Source of the DNA: Saprospiraceae bacterium
Lineage (GTDB): Bacteria; Bacteroidota; Bacteroidia; Chitinophagales; Saprospiraceae
Reading direction: 5' to 3'
DNA: 64,000 bases
Assembly (NCBI GenBank): GCA_016711125.1
Contig: JADJTQ010000003.1
Span: 124,001 to 188,000 of the forward strand
Of the stretch, positions 57,039 to 64,000 are shown piece after piece; position 1 is the stretch's first letter, and each line of letters starts with the position of its first letter. The translations under genes and the position numbers were made by a program. The notes under the pieces were generated by a model. It worked only from the letters and a program-made list of their open reading frames with translations. It was not told the DNA's origin and made no database searches.

Positions 57039-57981
57039 ATGAAAAATTACATCTATATAGTCTGCTGCTTAATTGGGATTGTTACATCTTGCATATCAGT
57101 ACACAAAAGCGGATAACAGATATGATGTTACTGTTCGGGAGCCAACTTTTATCAGAATATTTCCAAAAGTATTATATGATGAAGCCCATTTTAACACTCA
57201 TAAAGCGAAAGAAACCTATAGACCATTTATAGACCTTATAACTAACGATGGCTATTTAGTTTCAGTAAATAAAGAAATCTTTTCTACCAATAGATTGGAA
57301 AACTTTGATTTACTGATTATTTGTAATGCAAAAAGTGATAAAAACCAACCTAGAGATATTGGTGCGTTTACTGAAGAAGAGAGTAAAATTATAAATAAAT
57401 GGGTTAAAGATGGCGGTTCATTGCTCCTAATTGCTGACCATCATCCTTTTGGTTTAGCAAACAAGTCTTTGGCATTGACTTTTGGAGTAGAAATGGGTAG
57501 CGGGACTGTAAGGGATAACTCTGATTCTAATAAAAGTGAAAAAGGGCAATTGGAATTTAGTCGTGCAAACGGTCTACTTGAAGAACATCCAATAAACCAG
57601 GGTTATAAAGCTAATGAAAGAATAGACAAGGTTATAACATTTAATGGGCAATCCCTGAAAGGTAATCAGCAAACAAAATCGATATTAAAATTCGGTAAGA
57701 GTGCAATGGAAATTCGCCCGGATTCTATTTGGAGCGTGGCGGGAAAAAACCATATAAGCTATGCAAAACCAATATCAGTAGAGGGTTTAAGTCAAGCCAT
57801 ATCAATTGAATATGGCAAAGGTAAAGTAGTTATTTTAGGTGAGGCAGCAATGCTTACATCTCAAAAATTATTTGGTAGAAGATTTGGTATGGATTTCCCT
57901 AAAAGCATCGGTAATAGGCAGTTTGCCCTGAACATAATGCATTGGCTAACATCAAACGATTATCAAACCAAAATTTTCTGA
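57039..57981 (+). pseudogene. DUF4350-like lipoprotein, frameshift just after the signal peptide
   Basis: A lipoprotein leader (MKNYIYIVCCLIGIVTSCIS, ATG at 57039) is followed by a one-base frame change near 57105 (AAAAGCGG; removing one A joins the frames). The body continues DNRYDVTVREPTFIRIFPKV, LYDEAHFNTH, FDLLIICNAKSDKN, WVKDGGSLLLIADHHPFG and GKGKVVILGEAAML, a DUF4350/GATase-like fold. As written, the body could only start in a false frame at 57073. This is the one frameshift in the window that needs a base removed (or two added). Function is unknown. Confidence 0.72.
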
Positions 57982-58030
57982 TCTTAAAATAAATGGAGTT
58001 ATTAATCTGTACGTTGAAAAAATTAAAAAA

Positions 58031-58166
58031 CGGCACGCCAACAAAATGTTTCTGCAATGGTGGGGTGATGTGTAAGCGACAAGCTTTTATCTTCGCTCAA
58101 CGTTTGGTCACGTCGGACAGATACGTTTTCAAACGCGCACCACTGCAGAAACACAAACGTTGTGTG
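58031..58166. repeat. attC-like imperfect palindrome after the DUF4350-like gene
   Basis: TGTTTCTGCAATGGTG (58047-58062) and CACCACTGCAGAAACA (58138-58153) pair at 15 of 16 positions. They are flanked by CGCCAAC on the left and GTTGTGTGC on the right, i.e. near the RYYYAAC/GTTRRRY ends of attC. Total span is about 135 bp. Confidence 0.6.
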
Positions 58167-58220
58167 CTATTTGAAAAACAAAATCCGAATTCAATAACTT
58201 AACGCAAAAATTAATACATA

Positions 58221-58658
58221 ATGAAAAATCCAATTCTTTTAAGTCTGATTCTTTTAAGTTTATTTTCTTGTCAAGAGAAATAAACTAAAACCAAATCCAC
58301 CGAACAAAATACTTCTCAAGTCGCAAAAAAAGAAGTTTTAAAATTTACTGACATTATCGGAGATACACTTCGATATGATGTTGGAGAACCTGTTTTTGAT
58401 ATTGTAATTTCATCCGATTCAACTCTATATTGGAAAAGTTTAAATCCGAAATATGGTAAGGAAGACCACGAAAAAATTGTTGTAATTCCAATAAGTGAAT
58501 ATGAAAATATGGTTTCATATGTAGAAAATGAAGGTGGAGGACCAGGAGTAAGCTGGTATAATGATTTTGAAAGAGGAATTACCACTGTAACCGTTTTTGT
58601 AGGAAAAGGAATGATGACGTTTTCTGGCACAGTAAAGAGGAAACACGAAAAAGAATAA
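58221..58658 (+). pseudogene. Small lipoprotein gene interrupted by an in-frame TAA
   Basis: The frame starts MKNPILLSLILLSLFSCQEK with a clear lipobox (LFSC, Cys 17), then TAA at 58281-58283, then continues in the same frame for 125 codons: TKTKSTEQNTSQVAKKEVLK, FTDIIGDTLRYDVGEPVFDI, EGGGPGVSWYNDFERGITTV and ends KRKHEKE at 58658. Codon use and composition remain gene-like after the stop, so the stop appears recent or is a sequence error. Because the first part is only 20 codons, the gene is easily missed. Function unknown; a palindrome follows. Confidence 0.65.
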
Positions 58659-58669
58659 GGGAAAAACAG

Positions 58670-58806
58670 CACACAACACCATATATAAGCTATGGCTTGG
58701 TCTATGCCCATTTGGAAAATCTAGGGATTTTCCAAAGCCAGTTTTTATTTGGAGAGGTTGGTGCCAAAACACGCCAAAGCTCATATACTTAAACGTGTGT
58801 GACTTG
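58670..58806. repeat. attC-like imperfect palindrome with a perfect inner stem
   Basis: The left arm CACACAACACCATATATAAG (58669-58688) with CTATGGC pairs imperfectly with GCCAAAGCTCATATACTTAA (58773-58792) and CGTGTGTG. In the centre TTTGGAAAATC-TAGG-GATTTTCCAAA (58711-58736) is a perfect 11-bp stem. The palindrome ends where the group II intron appears to begin, as in class C/attC introns that insert next to such structures. Confidence 0.6.
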
Positions 58807-59530
58807 AATTCTCTCATGAAGATGAGAGAAATAACTACTGTACAGATGGGAGTTGGCCTTCCGGTGACGCTTTTTAGGAGGAGTGACCAAACCACCTTAT
58901 GCTGCTGTTCTGGAAACTGGATGGTGGTGAGCGATAGGGAAAAAAAACGGGGACAAGATCCTTGCAGGTGAGCTTGATGGTGTTGAATCTATCTGGCGCT
59001 CGACAGGTGTAAATGAACCAATGCTGAAGCCTCGAAAGAAAATTTAGTGTTGTCAAAAGTATACTAGTTACGGTTGTGTATACGAGGAGTACAACGGGCG
59101 TCCTAATTACTGGTTGTACGGCATCCGGGGTTAAATTGGCAAGAACATCGAAGTAGGCTGTATGGTGGAAAAAGCGAGAAGGATACCTTTTCGTTAAATT
59201 TTTAAGGAAGCGAACACTTTAAAGGTCGAGAGTGAGGCATCGGAGTCAGACTTAATCATAGTAGTTATGTAGGTTCGGTAATGGAGCTGGGCGAAGGTTA
59301 AGCTTTTTTAGTCGGAAATTTTGAGACAACCAATTAAACTTGGGAAGATTGAATAAATTGAAGACAGATTCATTTACTTCCGCAATATGAGGTGGATGGT
59401 TTTGACCTCTTTCTGTCGTTGAGAGGAAATGAATTAATTCTAAACAAGAAGAGCCGTATCAAGGGAGACTTTCACGTACGGATCTGTGAGAACGTAGGGG
59501 TGCAATTCCCCTGCGTGACTCGCTTACCTC
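58797..59530 (+). ncRNA. ORF-less group II intron ribozyme
   Basis: Domain V is recognisable at 59450-59486: GAGCCGTATC, AAGG-GAGA-CTTT hairpin with GNRA-type loop, CACGTACGGATCTG, with the catalytic AGC. Domain VI follows at 59491-59519 as ACGTAGGGG-TGCAATT-CCCCTGCGT. The probable 5' end is GTGTGACTTG at 58797 (GUGYG rule), giving about 730 nt, the size of the ribozyme core without a reverse transcriptase. No reverse transcriptase frame is present. The exact ends are tentative; domain V is the firm part. It is on the same strand as the surrounding genes. Confidence 0.78.
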
Positions 59531-59560
59531 TCATTTTAGGAAGAACCGCACGCGAATAAC

Positions 59561-59593
59561 TTCCATACAATGGAACAAAATTCCATATATTTG
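59561..59593 (+). promoter_or_regulatory. Operator and promoter of the higBA pair
   Basis: TTCCAT-ACA-ATGGAA (59561-59575) is a perfect 6-bp palindrome, and a third half-site TTCCAT (59581-59586) follows. TATATTTG at 59586-59593 is a perfect Bacteroidota -7 box (TAnnTTTG), overlapping that half-site. This fits autorepression by the HigA-like antitoxin. Confidence 0.65.
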
Positions 59594-59604
59594 CATTCAT
59601 ATGT

Positions 59605-59904
59605 ATGGCTATGCGAGTTGTTACACCCCGACGGTTAACTGAATTCTCTCGGAAACACCCAGCAGCAAGGGTTCCTCTGCTGTACTGGTACGAGATCGTA
59701 AAGCAGGCCAAATGGGGGACTTTAGGTGATATAAAGCAGGATTTCAGAACGGTGGACTATGTTGGTAATAATCGATATGTTTTTAACATCAAGGGTAATG
59801 ACTTCAGGCTGGTAGTTATAATCATATTTGTCTCACAGAAGGTTTACATAAGGTTTATTGGAACCCATGATCAATATGAGAAAATAGAAGCTAAAAAGAT
59901 ATAG
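59605..59904 (+). CDS. higB: HigB-family toxin (mRNA interferase-like)
   Basis: The 99-aa protein reads MRVVTPRRLTEFSRKHPAA, then LLYWYEIVKQAKWGTLGDIK, VDYVGNNRYVFNIKGNDFRL, VVIIIFVSQKVYIRFIGTHD QYEKI, the HigB_toxin pattern (PF09907): a RelE-like fold with the K-x-NxYRL and FIGTHxxY motifs. It cleaves mRNA at the ribosome in characterised members. The antitoxin gene begins 4 bp after its stop. The toxin-first order is typical of HigBA. The start may be the second ATG (59611). Confidence 0.93.
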   Translation: MAMRVVTPRRLTEFSRKHPAARVPLLYWYEIVKQAKWGTLGDIKQDFRTVDYVGNNRYVFNIKGNDFRLVVIIIFVSQKVYIRFIGTHDQYEKIEAKKI

Positions 59905-59908
59905 AATT

Positions 59909-60262
59909 ATGAATGCGAAAGAGTACAAGGATGCTAGCAGTAGAATGGAGGAATTATTGGGTGTCCTAACCGACAAGGGAAAATTGGGTAAAAAGCAGCA
60001 ACTGGAATTAGATCGAATATCGGAAGTAATATCGTTGTATGAAGAGGAGCATTATCCATTCAGACCTGAGACACTGATCGAAATGATTGAACTGAGGATG
60101 TTCCAGCGTAAACTAAAACAGAAAGATCTCGCAAGGATACTAGGAACCACTCCTTCTCGAATCAGTGAAATACTAAACGGAAAACGTGACTTAACTATGG
60201 ACTTAGCACGAGAATTGTACAAGAAGTTGAATGTAGATCCCAAGCTAATCCTAAGTGAATGA
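59909..60262 (+). CDS. higA: HigA-family antitoxin (HTH_3)
   Basis: The 117-aa protein has an N-terminal helical toxin-binding part (MNAKEYKDASSRMEELLGVL) and a C-terminal Xre-type helix-turn-helix (MIELRMFQRKLKQKDLARIL, GTTPSRISEILNGKRDLTMD, LARELYKKLNVDP). It neutralises the toxin and represses the operon, presumably through the palindrome upstream of higB. The pair sits just after the group II intron within the possible cassette array. Confidence 0.93.
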   Translation: MNAKEYKDASSRMEELLGVLTDKGKLGKKQQLELDRISEVISLYEEEHYPFRPETLIEMIELRMFQRKLKQKDLARILGTTPSRISEILNGKRDLTMDLARELYKKLNVDPKLILSE

Positions 60263-60348
60263 CAACGAGAGGTTACAACGCATATCAGATCAGGCTCCCT
60301 TCGGTCGTCCGCCCCGGTATGCTAGGACGTTAGCACCAATTAGTAAAG

Positions 60349-62490
60349 ATGAATTCTTTCAGAATGAGAGCTTATTTCTTAGGTCTTGTAATATTTATTG
60401 CTACGATTCACGCAGCCTGTCAGTCTTGCTTCTCGATCAATGGATACTTAAGTTTATTTGATAATTTATCTCTAGTCGATCTGAAAGGGTTGGAGAGCAT
60501 AACTTGGGTTCAGCAATCCTTGACGATCGCAAGGAATATAAATTTGAGAAATCTGGATAGCATTTCTAACCTCACCTATATTGGAGGAGATCTGGACTTA
60601 GATGAGAATCCTTCACTTGCGAATGCCTTTGGCCTAAATCAGGTCGAATCAATCGGAGGCTGGATGCAAATACGGAGAAATGCATCGTTAAAGAGCCTTC
60701 CACCTTTTGAAGATCTTATTCATCTCGGTAGATATTTAATTATTAACAATAATGATTCTCTGAGACATTTAAATGGCCTTAATGACCTCGATTCCGTCTG
60801 TGAGGATGTGTTGATTCAGCATAATCCACTGCTGGAGACTCTATGTGGTCTCAATAAAATCACTTTTATCGGAGGAACTCTATCCCTCCAGACCAATAAC
60901 AGTTTAATGTATTTAAATGGATTAGGAAGTCTTCGTTCAGTTGCCGGAACCTTGGAAGTAGTAGGCAATGCTAGCTTAGAGAGTTTACAAAATTTGGAAA
61001 ACTTGGATTCCGTTGAAGGAAATATGGTTATTCGGACAAATGCTTCCTTGCAATCACTCGAAGGCTTAGACAAGCTAAGGTCAATTAATGGTAATTTTAG
61101 CATACTAAATAACATTATGTTAGATAGCTTAAAGACACTTTTACACCTAAAGAAGATAGGAGGCAATCTACACATTGCTGGTAATGGCTTGATGACACTC
61201 AAGGAACTAGATTCGATCTCATATATTGGCGGATTCTGGCGAATTCATGATTGTGATTCGTTAACCGATATCAACGACTTTGGCAACCTTTCTACAGTGG
61301 GTTCTTATATAAGCGTAGTAGGTAATCAAAGCCTAAATCAGATTGATGGCTTGAATGGTCTGCAAGACGTAGGTGGGTATATTTCTATTTCCAATAATTC
61401 GTCGCTAGACAACATCGTTGGCCTGCAAGAAGTAGATTCTATCGGTAGTTTTATGCAAGTATCCGACAATCCAATTCTTCAGGGAATAGCTGGATTAAAT
61501 AATTTAAGCTATATTGGTGGCTCCTTGATAATTGAAGATAATCCGATTTTGGAAGCCTTAGATGGAATTCAGAATCTCAGAAATATTAATGGAAGCCTCG
61601 AGGTGCGAGACTGTCCCATACTAAACTCCCTTTTTAGTATGTCTAGTATTAATTTTGTCGGGGAAAATGTGGCCATTTTAAACAACAATTCACTCAAGAA
61701 TTTGACTGGATTAGATTCACTGCCTTTTGTGAATGGCTACCTGCTGGTTGAAAATAATGATTCGCTCGAAAGTCTGAATGCCCTTAGTCACCTTGGCACT
61801 TGTGCAGAATTAATTATCGTTGGAAATAGGGCATTATCAAATCTTGATGGGCTAAATAGTCTAACATCTGTCCTAAGAATTGCGATAGAAGATAATGATG
61901 GGCTACATGAATTAGCTGGGTTAGATAGCCTTCAATTGGTTGCGGGCGGAAATCTGGTGATAAGATATAACGATTCATTGATTGATCTTACTGGTCTTGA
62001 GGCCCTCAATTCACTTGGAGGTGGTCAATTAGATATTAGGGGTAATTTATCAATGGAGACTCTCAGTGGCTTTGACAATGTAGGTCCAAGTACCATCTCA
62101 TCCATTTTCATTAATGATTCTCCGAATTTGAGTTTCTGCGCAGTAAAAAGTATTTGTGGCTTTCTTGGAACCAGTGGCTCAACTTTCATTGGAGGAAATC
62201 TGCCAGGATGCAACTCCGGTGAGGAAATTCGACAAGAGTGTAAGACTTGTCCGAACTGCCACATAATAACCGATAATATTTGGATAACCACCGAAGGTTT
62301 CTGGAATGTGATAGGGAATTGGAGTGAAGGATTTATACCGAGAGCATGTGATAGAGTCATCATTCCAGCTGGAGCAATTGTAACGATTGCCAGTGAATCC
62401 TCAGTAGAGTGTTTTACTTTGGAGATAGCTAATGGTGCTGTTCTAAAACAGGACGTTGGGTCTCTCTTGCAGGTGCGGTGTCCTGATTGA
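60349..62490 (+). CDS. Secreted receptor-L-domain/leucine-rich repeat protein
   Basis: The 713-aa protein has a signal peptide (MRAYFLGLVIFIATIHAACQ; the start may be the ATG at 60364). About 20 repeats of 22-25 residues follow, with the pattern L-x-GL-x2-L-x-S/Y-I/V-GG-x-L-x-I-x2-N-x-SL, as in Recep_L_domain solenoids. The end, NIWITTEGFWNVIGNWSEGF and CDRVIIPAGAIVTIASES, resembles the 'non-coding strand' motif seen in Bacteroidota surface proteins. It stops near CPD without a T9SS sorting domain, so it may be truncated or anchored differently. An adhesin-like role is inferred. Confidence 0.82.
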   Translation: MNSFRMRAYFLGLVIFIATIHAACQSCFSINGYLSLFDNLSLVDLKGLESITWVQQSLTIARNINLRNLDSISNLTYIGGDLDLDENPSLANAFGLNQVESIGGWMQIRRNASLKSLPPFEDLIHLGRYLIINNNDSLRHLNGLNDLDSVCEDVLIQHNPLLETLCGLNKITFIGGTLSLQTNNSLMYLNGLGSLRSVAGTLEVVGNASLESLQNLENLDSVEGNMVIRTNASLQSLEGLDKLRSINGNFSILNNIMLDSLKTLLHLKKIGGNLHIAGNGLMTLKELDSISYIGGFWRIHDCDSLTDINDFGNLSTVGSYISVVGNQSLNQIDGLNGLQDVGGYISISNNSSLDNIVGLQEVDSIGSFMQVSDNPILQGIAGLNNLSYIGGSLIIEDNPILEALDGIQNLRNINGSLEVRDCPILNSLFSMSSINFVGENVAILNNNSLKNLTGLDSLPFVNGYLLVENNDSLESLNALSHLGTCAELIIVGNRALSNLDGLNSLTSVLRIAIEDNDGLHELAGLDSLQLVAGGNLVIRYNDSLIDLTGLEALNSLGGGQLDIRGNLSMETLSGFDNVGPSTISSIFINDSPNLSFCAVKSICGFLGTSGSTFIGGNLPGCNSGEEIRQECKTCPNCHIITDNIWITTEGFWNVIGNWSEGFIPRACDRVIIPAGAIVTIASESSVECFTLEIANGAVLKQDVGSLLQVRCPD

Positions 62491-62618
62491 AACAGGTGCT
62501 AACATTGTGGGATGACGCCAGCCTTGCTATCGGTGTGGCCGCTCGCATCCACTTGCCGGTAGCGGTCATTGTAAAAAGACATTAACAAACCATAGACAAC
62601 AATAAAATATAGAACTAT
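62491..62618. other. Intergenic region, no clear palindrome
   Basis: 128 bp. GGTAGCGGTCATTG and GGCCGCTCGCATCC suggest weak dyads, but nothing as strong as the palindromes at 58.0 or 58.7 kb. Confidence 0.4.
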
Positions 62619-63200
62619 ATGAGAAGAATAATTTCATTTATGCACATATCGCTTGACGGTTTTGTAGCGGGACTCAACGGAGAAATGGACTGGATTAAAG
62701 TTGATGAAGAAATTTTTGATTATGTCGGTAAGCGGATAAGCGAGGGCGACACTGCATTATATGGACGAGTGACTTATCAGATGATGGAAGATTACTGGCC
62801 TACCGCAGGAGACAAGACGACGGCGACCAAACACGACATTGAGCATTCAAAGTGGTATAGCAAAGTTCAGAAAGTTGTTTTATCAAAAACAATGAGAGAC
62901 GCAGATTTGACTAACACAAAAATTATTAGCGACAACCTTTCGGACAGAATAAAAGAAATAAAACAATCCCGCAATGACGGGAGTAAAGACATCTTACTTT
63001 TTGGCAGCCCGACAGCAACGCATTCACTTATGCAACAGGACTTAATTGACGGCTACTGGCTATTTGTTAACCCAATTATTCTTGGACAAGGTATTCCATT
63101 GTTTGTGGATATCAAAGACAAAATAAAACTAAAACTAGTGACTACTCGACCATTTAATTGCGGAGTAACTGAACTGAATTATATAGTGGACAGACAATAG
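62619..63200 (+). CDS. Dihydrofolate reductase-like (RibD_C domain) protein
   Basis: The 193-aa protein reads MRRIISFMHISLDGFVAGLN, GEMDWIKVDEEIF, DTALYGRVTYQMMEDYWPTA, KVVLSKTMRD, ILLFGSPTATHSLMQQDLID and YWLFVNPIILGQGIPLF. This matches the RibD C-terminal/YwjB-like family with a dihydrofolate-reductase fold that binds NADPH. The substrate is unknown, and it is not DHFR itself. Such proteins are frequent in integron cassettes and accessory DNA. Same strand as its neighbours. Confidence 0.9.
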   Translation: MRRIISFMHISLDGFVAGLNGEMDWIKVDEEIFDYVGKRISEGDTALYGRVTYQMMEDYWPTAGDKTTATKHDIEHSKWYSKVQKVVLSKTMRDADLTNTKIISDNLSDRIKEIKQSRNDGSKDILLFGSPTATHSLMQQDLIDGYWLFVNPIILGQGIPLFVDIKDKIKLKLVTTRPFNCGVTELNYIVDRQ

Positions 63201-63220
63201 CAACGAACCACTAACACAGG

Positions 63221-63320
63221 TTTGCCTTAGTGAGCGGTCACTGCGAATAGAAACATTTGAGCAATTAATAACCTTTGGTGCTGGCAGATAGTTTAGGTTT
63301 CAAAAGCTCACCAACGCAAA
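63221..63320. repeat. Imperfect palindrome after the DHFR-like gene
   Basis: TTTGCCTTAGTGAGC (63221-63235) pairs with GCTCACCAACGCAAA (63306-63320) at 13 of 15 positions. The layout resembles the palindromes at 55.6, 58.0 and 58.7 kb but is weaker. Confidence 0.45.
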
Positions 63321-63469
63321 GCCCAACCCTAACTAACGTCAATAGGTGAAACCAACCGAACTTGGCACGGAAACGTTGGTGTGCCATTGAATGATAATGG
63401 AAGTGGTAAGTCATGACCCATGACCTTATTATAGTGAAGAATCGTTCCAAAAGATAAAAAACCAGGAGA

Positions 63470-63835
63470 ATGGAAATTAAAAAACACACGAATAGGGAAA
63501 TAGCTGAATCATTTTCTAATGGAAATTTTGAACTGACATTTCCATATCTGTCGGAGAAGGTAACCTGGAACATAGTGGGGGAAAACCTTTTTCTCGGAAA
63601 ATCAGATGTGATGACTAATTGCAGACAAACCGCTGAATATTTCAACTCTGTCCAAACCGATTTTAAAACTGAAGACATAATAGTTACGGACAAAAAGGTA
63701 GTGGTGAGGGGAACAGGTGAATTTCTTAGGAATGGAGTAAGAGTAAATTTCATTACCGCTTGTGATGTATACGAATTTAATGAGAACAATGAATTGGAAT
63801 TGATATCGTCCTATTGTATCGCCGATAAGAACTAG
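63470..63835 (+). CDS. NTF2-like (SnoaL-type) protein
   Basis: The 121-aa protein has the cone-shaped NTF2-like pattern: KKHTNREIAESFSNGNFELT, FPYLSEKVTWNIVGENLFLG, KTEDIIVTDKKVVVRGTGEF, ITACDVYEFNENNELELISS. The family includes isomerases, dehydratases and proteins without a known reaction. No catalytic residues stand out. It is another same-direction single gene of the accessory run. Confidence 0.85.
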   Translation: MEIKKHTNREIAESFSNGNFELTFPYLSEKVTWNIVGENLFLGKSDVMTNCRQTAEYFNSVQTDFKTEDIIVTDKKVVVRGTGEFLRNGVRVNFITACDVYEFNENNELELISSYCIADKN

Positions 63836-64000
63836 AGAACGAGACAACCCTAAAGTGCCCCCTTAAGTTCGGAGCCAGAGAACCTCGTAAAGCAAGACCT
63901 TTCGATTATCAAAGAGTGGGACAATCTGAAATATTTAGAAGTATTTTAATCTGCTTGCGGTCACAGGGACTCATTGATATCCAGATGAGATTAAACGCTT
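63836..64000. other. Window end, no gene seen
   Basis: 165 bp without a supported frame, palindrome or repeat. Confidence 0.5.

Overview
The window looks like a chromosomal segment of a Bacteroidota bacterium (class Saprospiria or Chitinophagia would fit, but I cannot fix the genus). The reasons are about 42% G+C by eye, C-terminal type IX secretion (T9SS) sorting domains, SprB repeats, large FtsX-like permeases, Bacteroidota-type -7 boxes (TAnnTTTG), a BtuB plus DUF4465 cobalamin unit, and a four-helix-bundle protein of the 23S rRNA intervening-sequence family. No rRNA, tRNA or CRISPR array was seen.

Region 1 (1-9.5 kb) is a defence island. Read on the minus strand it runs: a Cas4-like/DEDD double nuclease (DUF2779), a long frame joining a methyltransferase-like domain, an HsdS-type target-recognition domain and a soluble histidine kinase, then a receiver-domain protein, then hsdM, which leaves the window. 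A WYL-domain regulator diverges from it. An IS630-type element (2548-3745, TA duplicated) sits in the methyltransferase-like domain, and an in-frame TAA separates the recognition domain from the kinase. Removing the 1200-bp insertion restores one frame of about 883 codons with that single stop. This suggests a type I modification system whose DNA-recognition subunit is itself a two-component sensor, and it is my main candidate for an undescribed system. A decayed IS3-type element (7600-8992) follows the WYL gene.

Region 2 (9.5-54.7 kb) is mostly housekeeping and cell-surface genes: an xseA-like gene, an FtsX-type permease, two Nudix hydrolases, an aldo/keto reductase, a cobalamin riboswitch with btuB and a DUF4465 protein, a glycerophosphodiesterase, a PhoX-type protein, an SprB/T9SS surface protein, a sortilin-like beta-propeller protein, two serine hydrolases, a CehA-like PHP protein, a DegT aminotransferase, a DUF1571 protein, lhgO, an ECF sigma factor, a sugar operon (AGE epimerase, sugar porter, RpiB-like isomerase), a copper-type TonB receptor, and a small regulon with a winged-helix regulator and two matching operators. 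The intergenic DNA is rich in hairpins and repeats.

Region 3 (54.7-64 kb) is accessory. Small genes all point the same way, and several are followed by large imperfect palindromes resembling integron attC sites. It holds a TPR-like protein, membrane and lipoproteins, an ORF-less group II intron, a HigBA toxin-antitoxin pair with an operator, an L-domain repeat surface protein, a RibD_C/DHFR-like enzyme and an NTF2-like protein. No integrase is visible, so a CALIN-like cassette array is a hypothesis.

Caution: many genes carry single frameshifts, and nearly all are repaired by adding one base, often in a homopolymer. That points to sequencing or assembly under-calls rather than real decay in many cases. 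Three in-frame nonsense codons (1974-1976, about 38073-38075, 58281-58283) do not fit that explanation.
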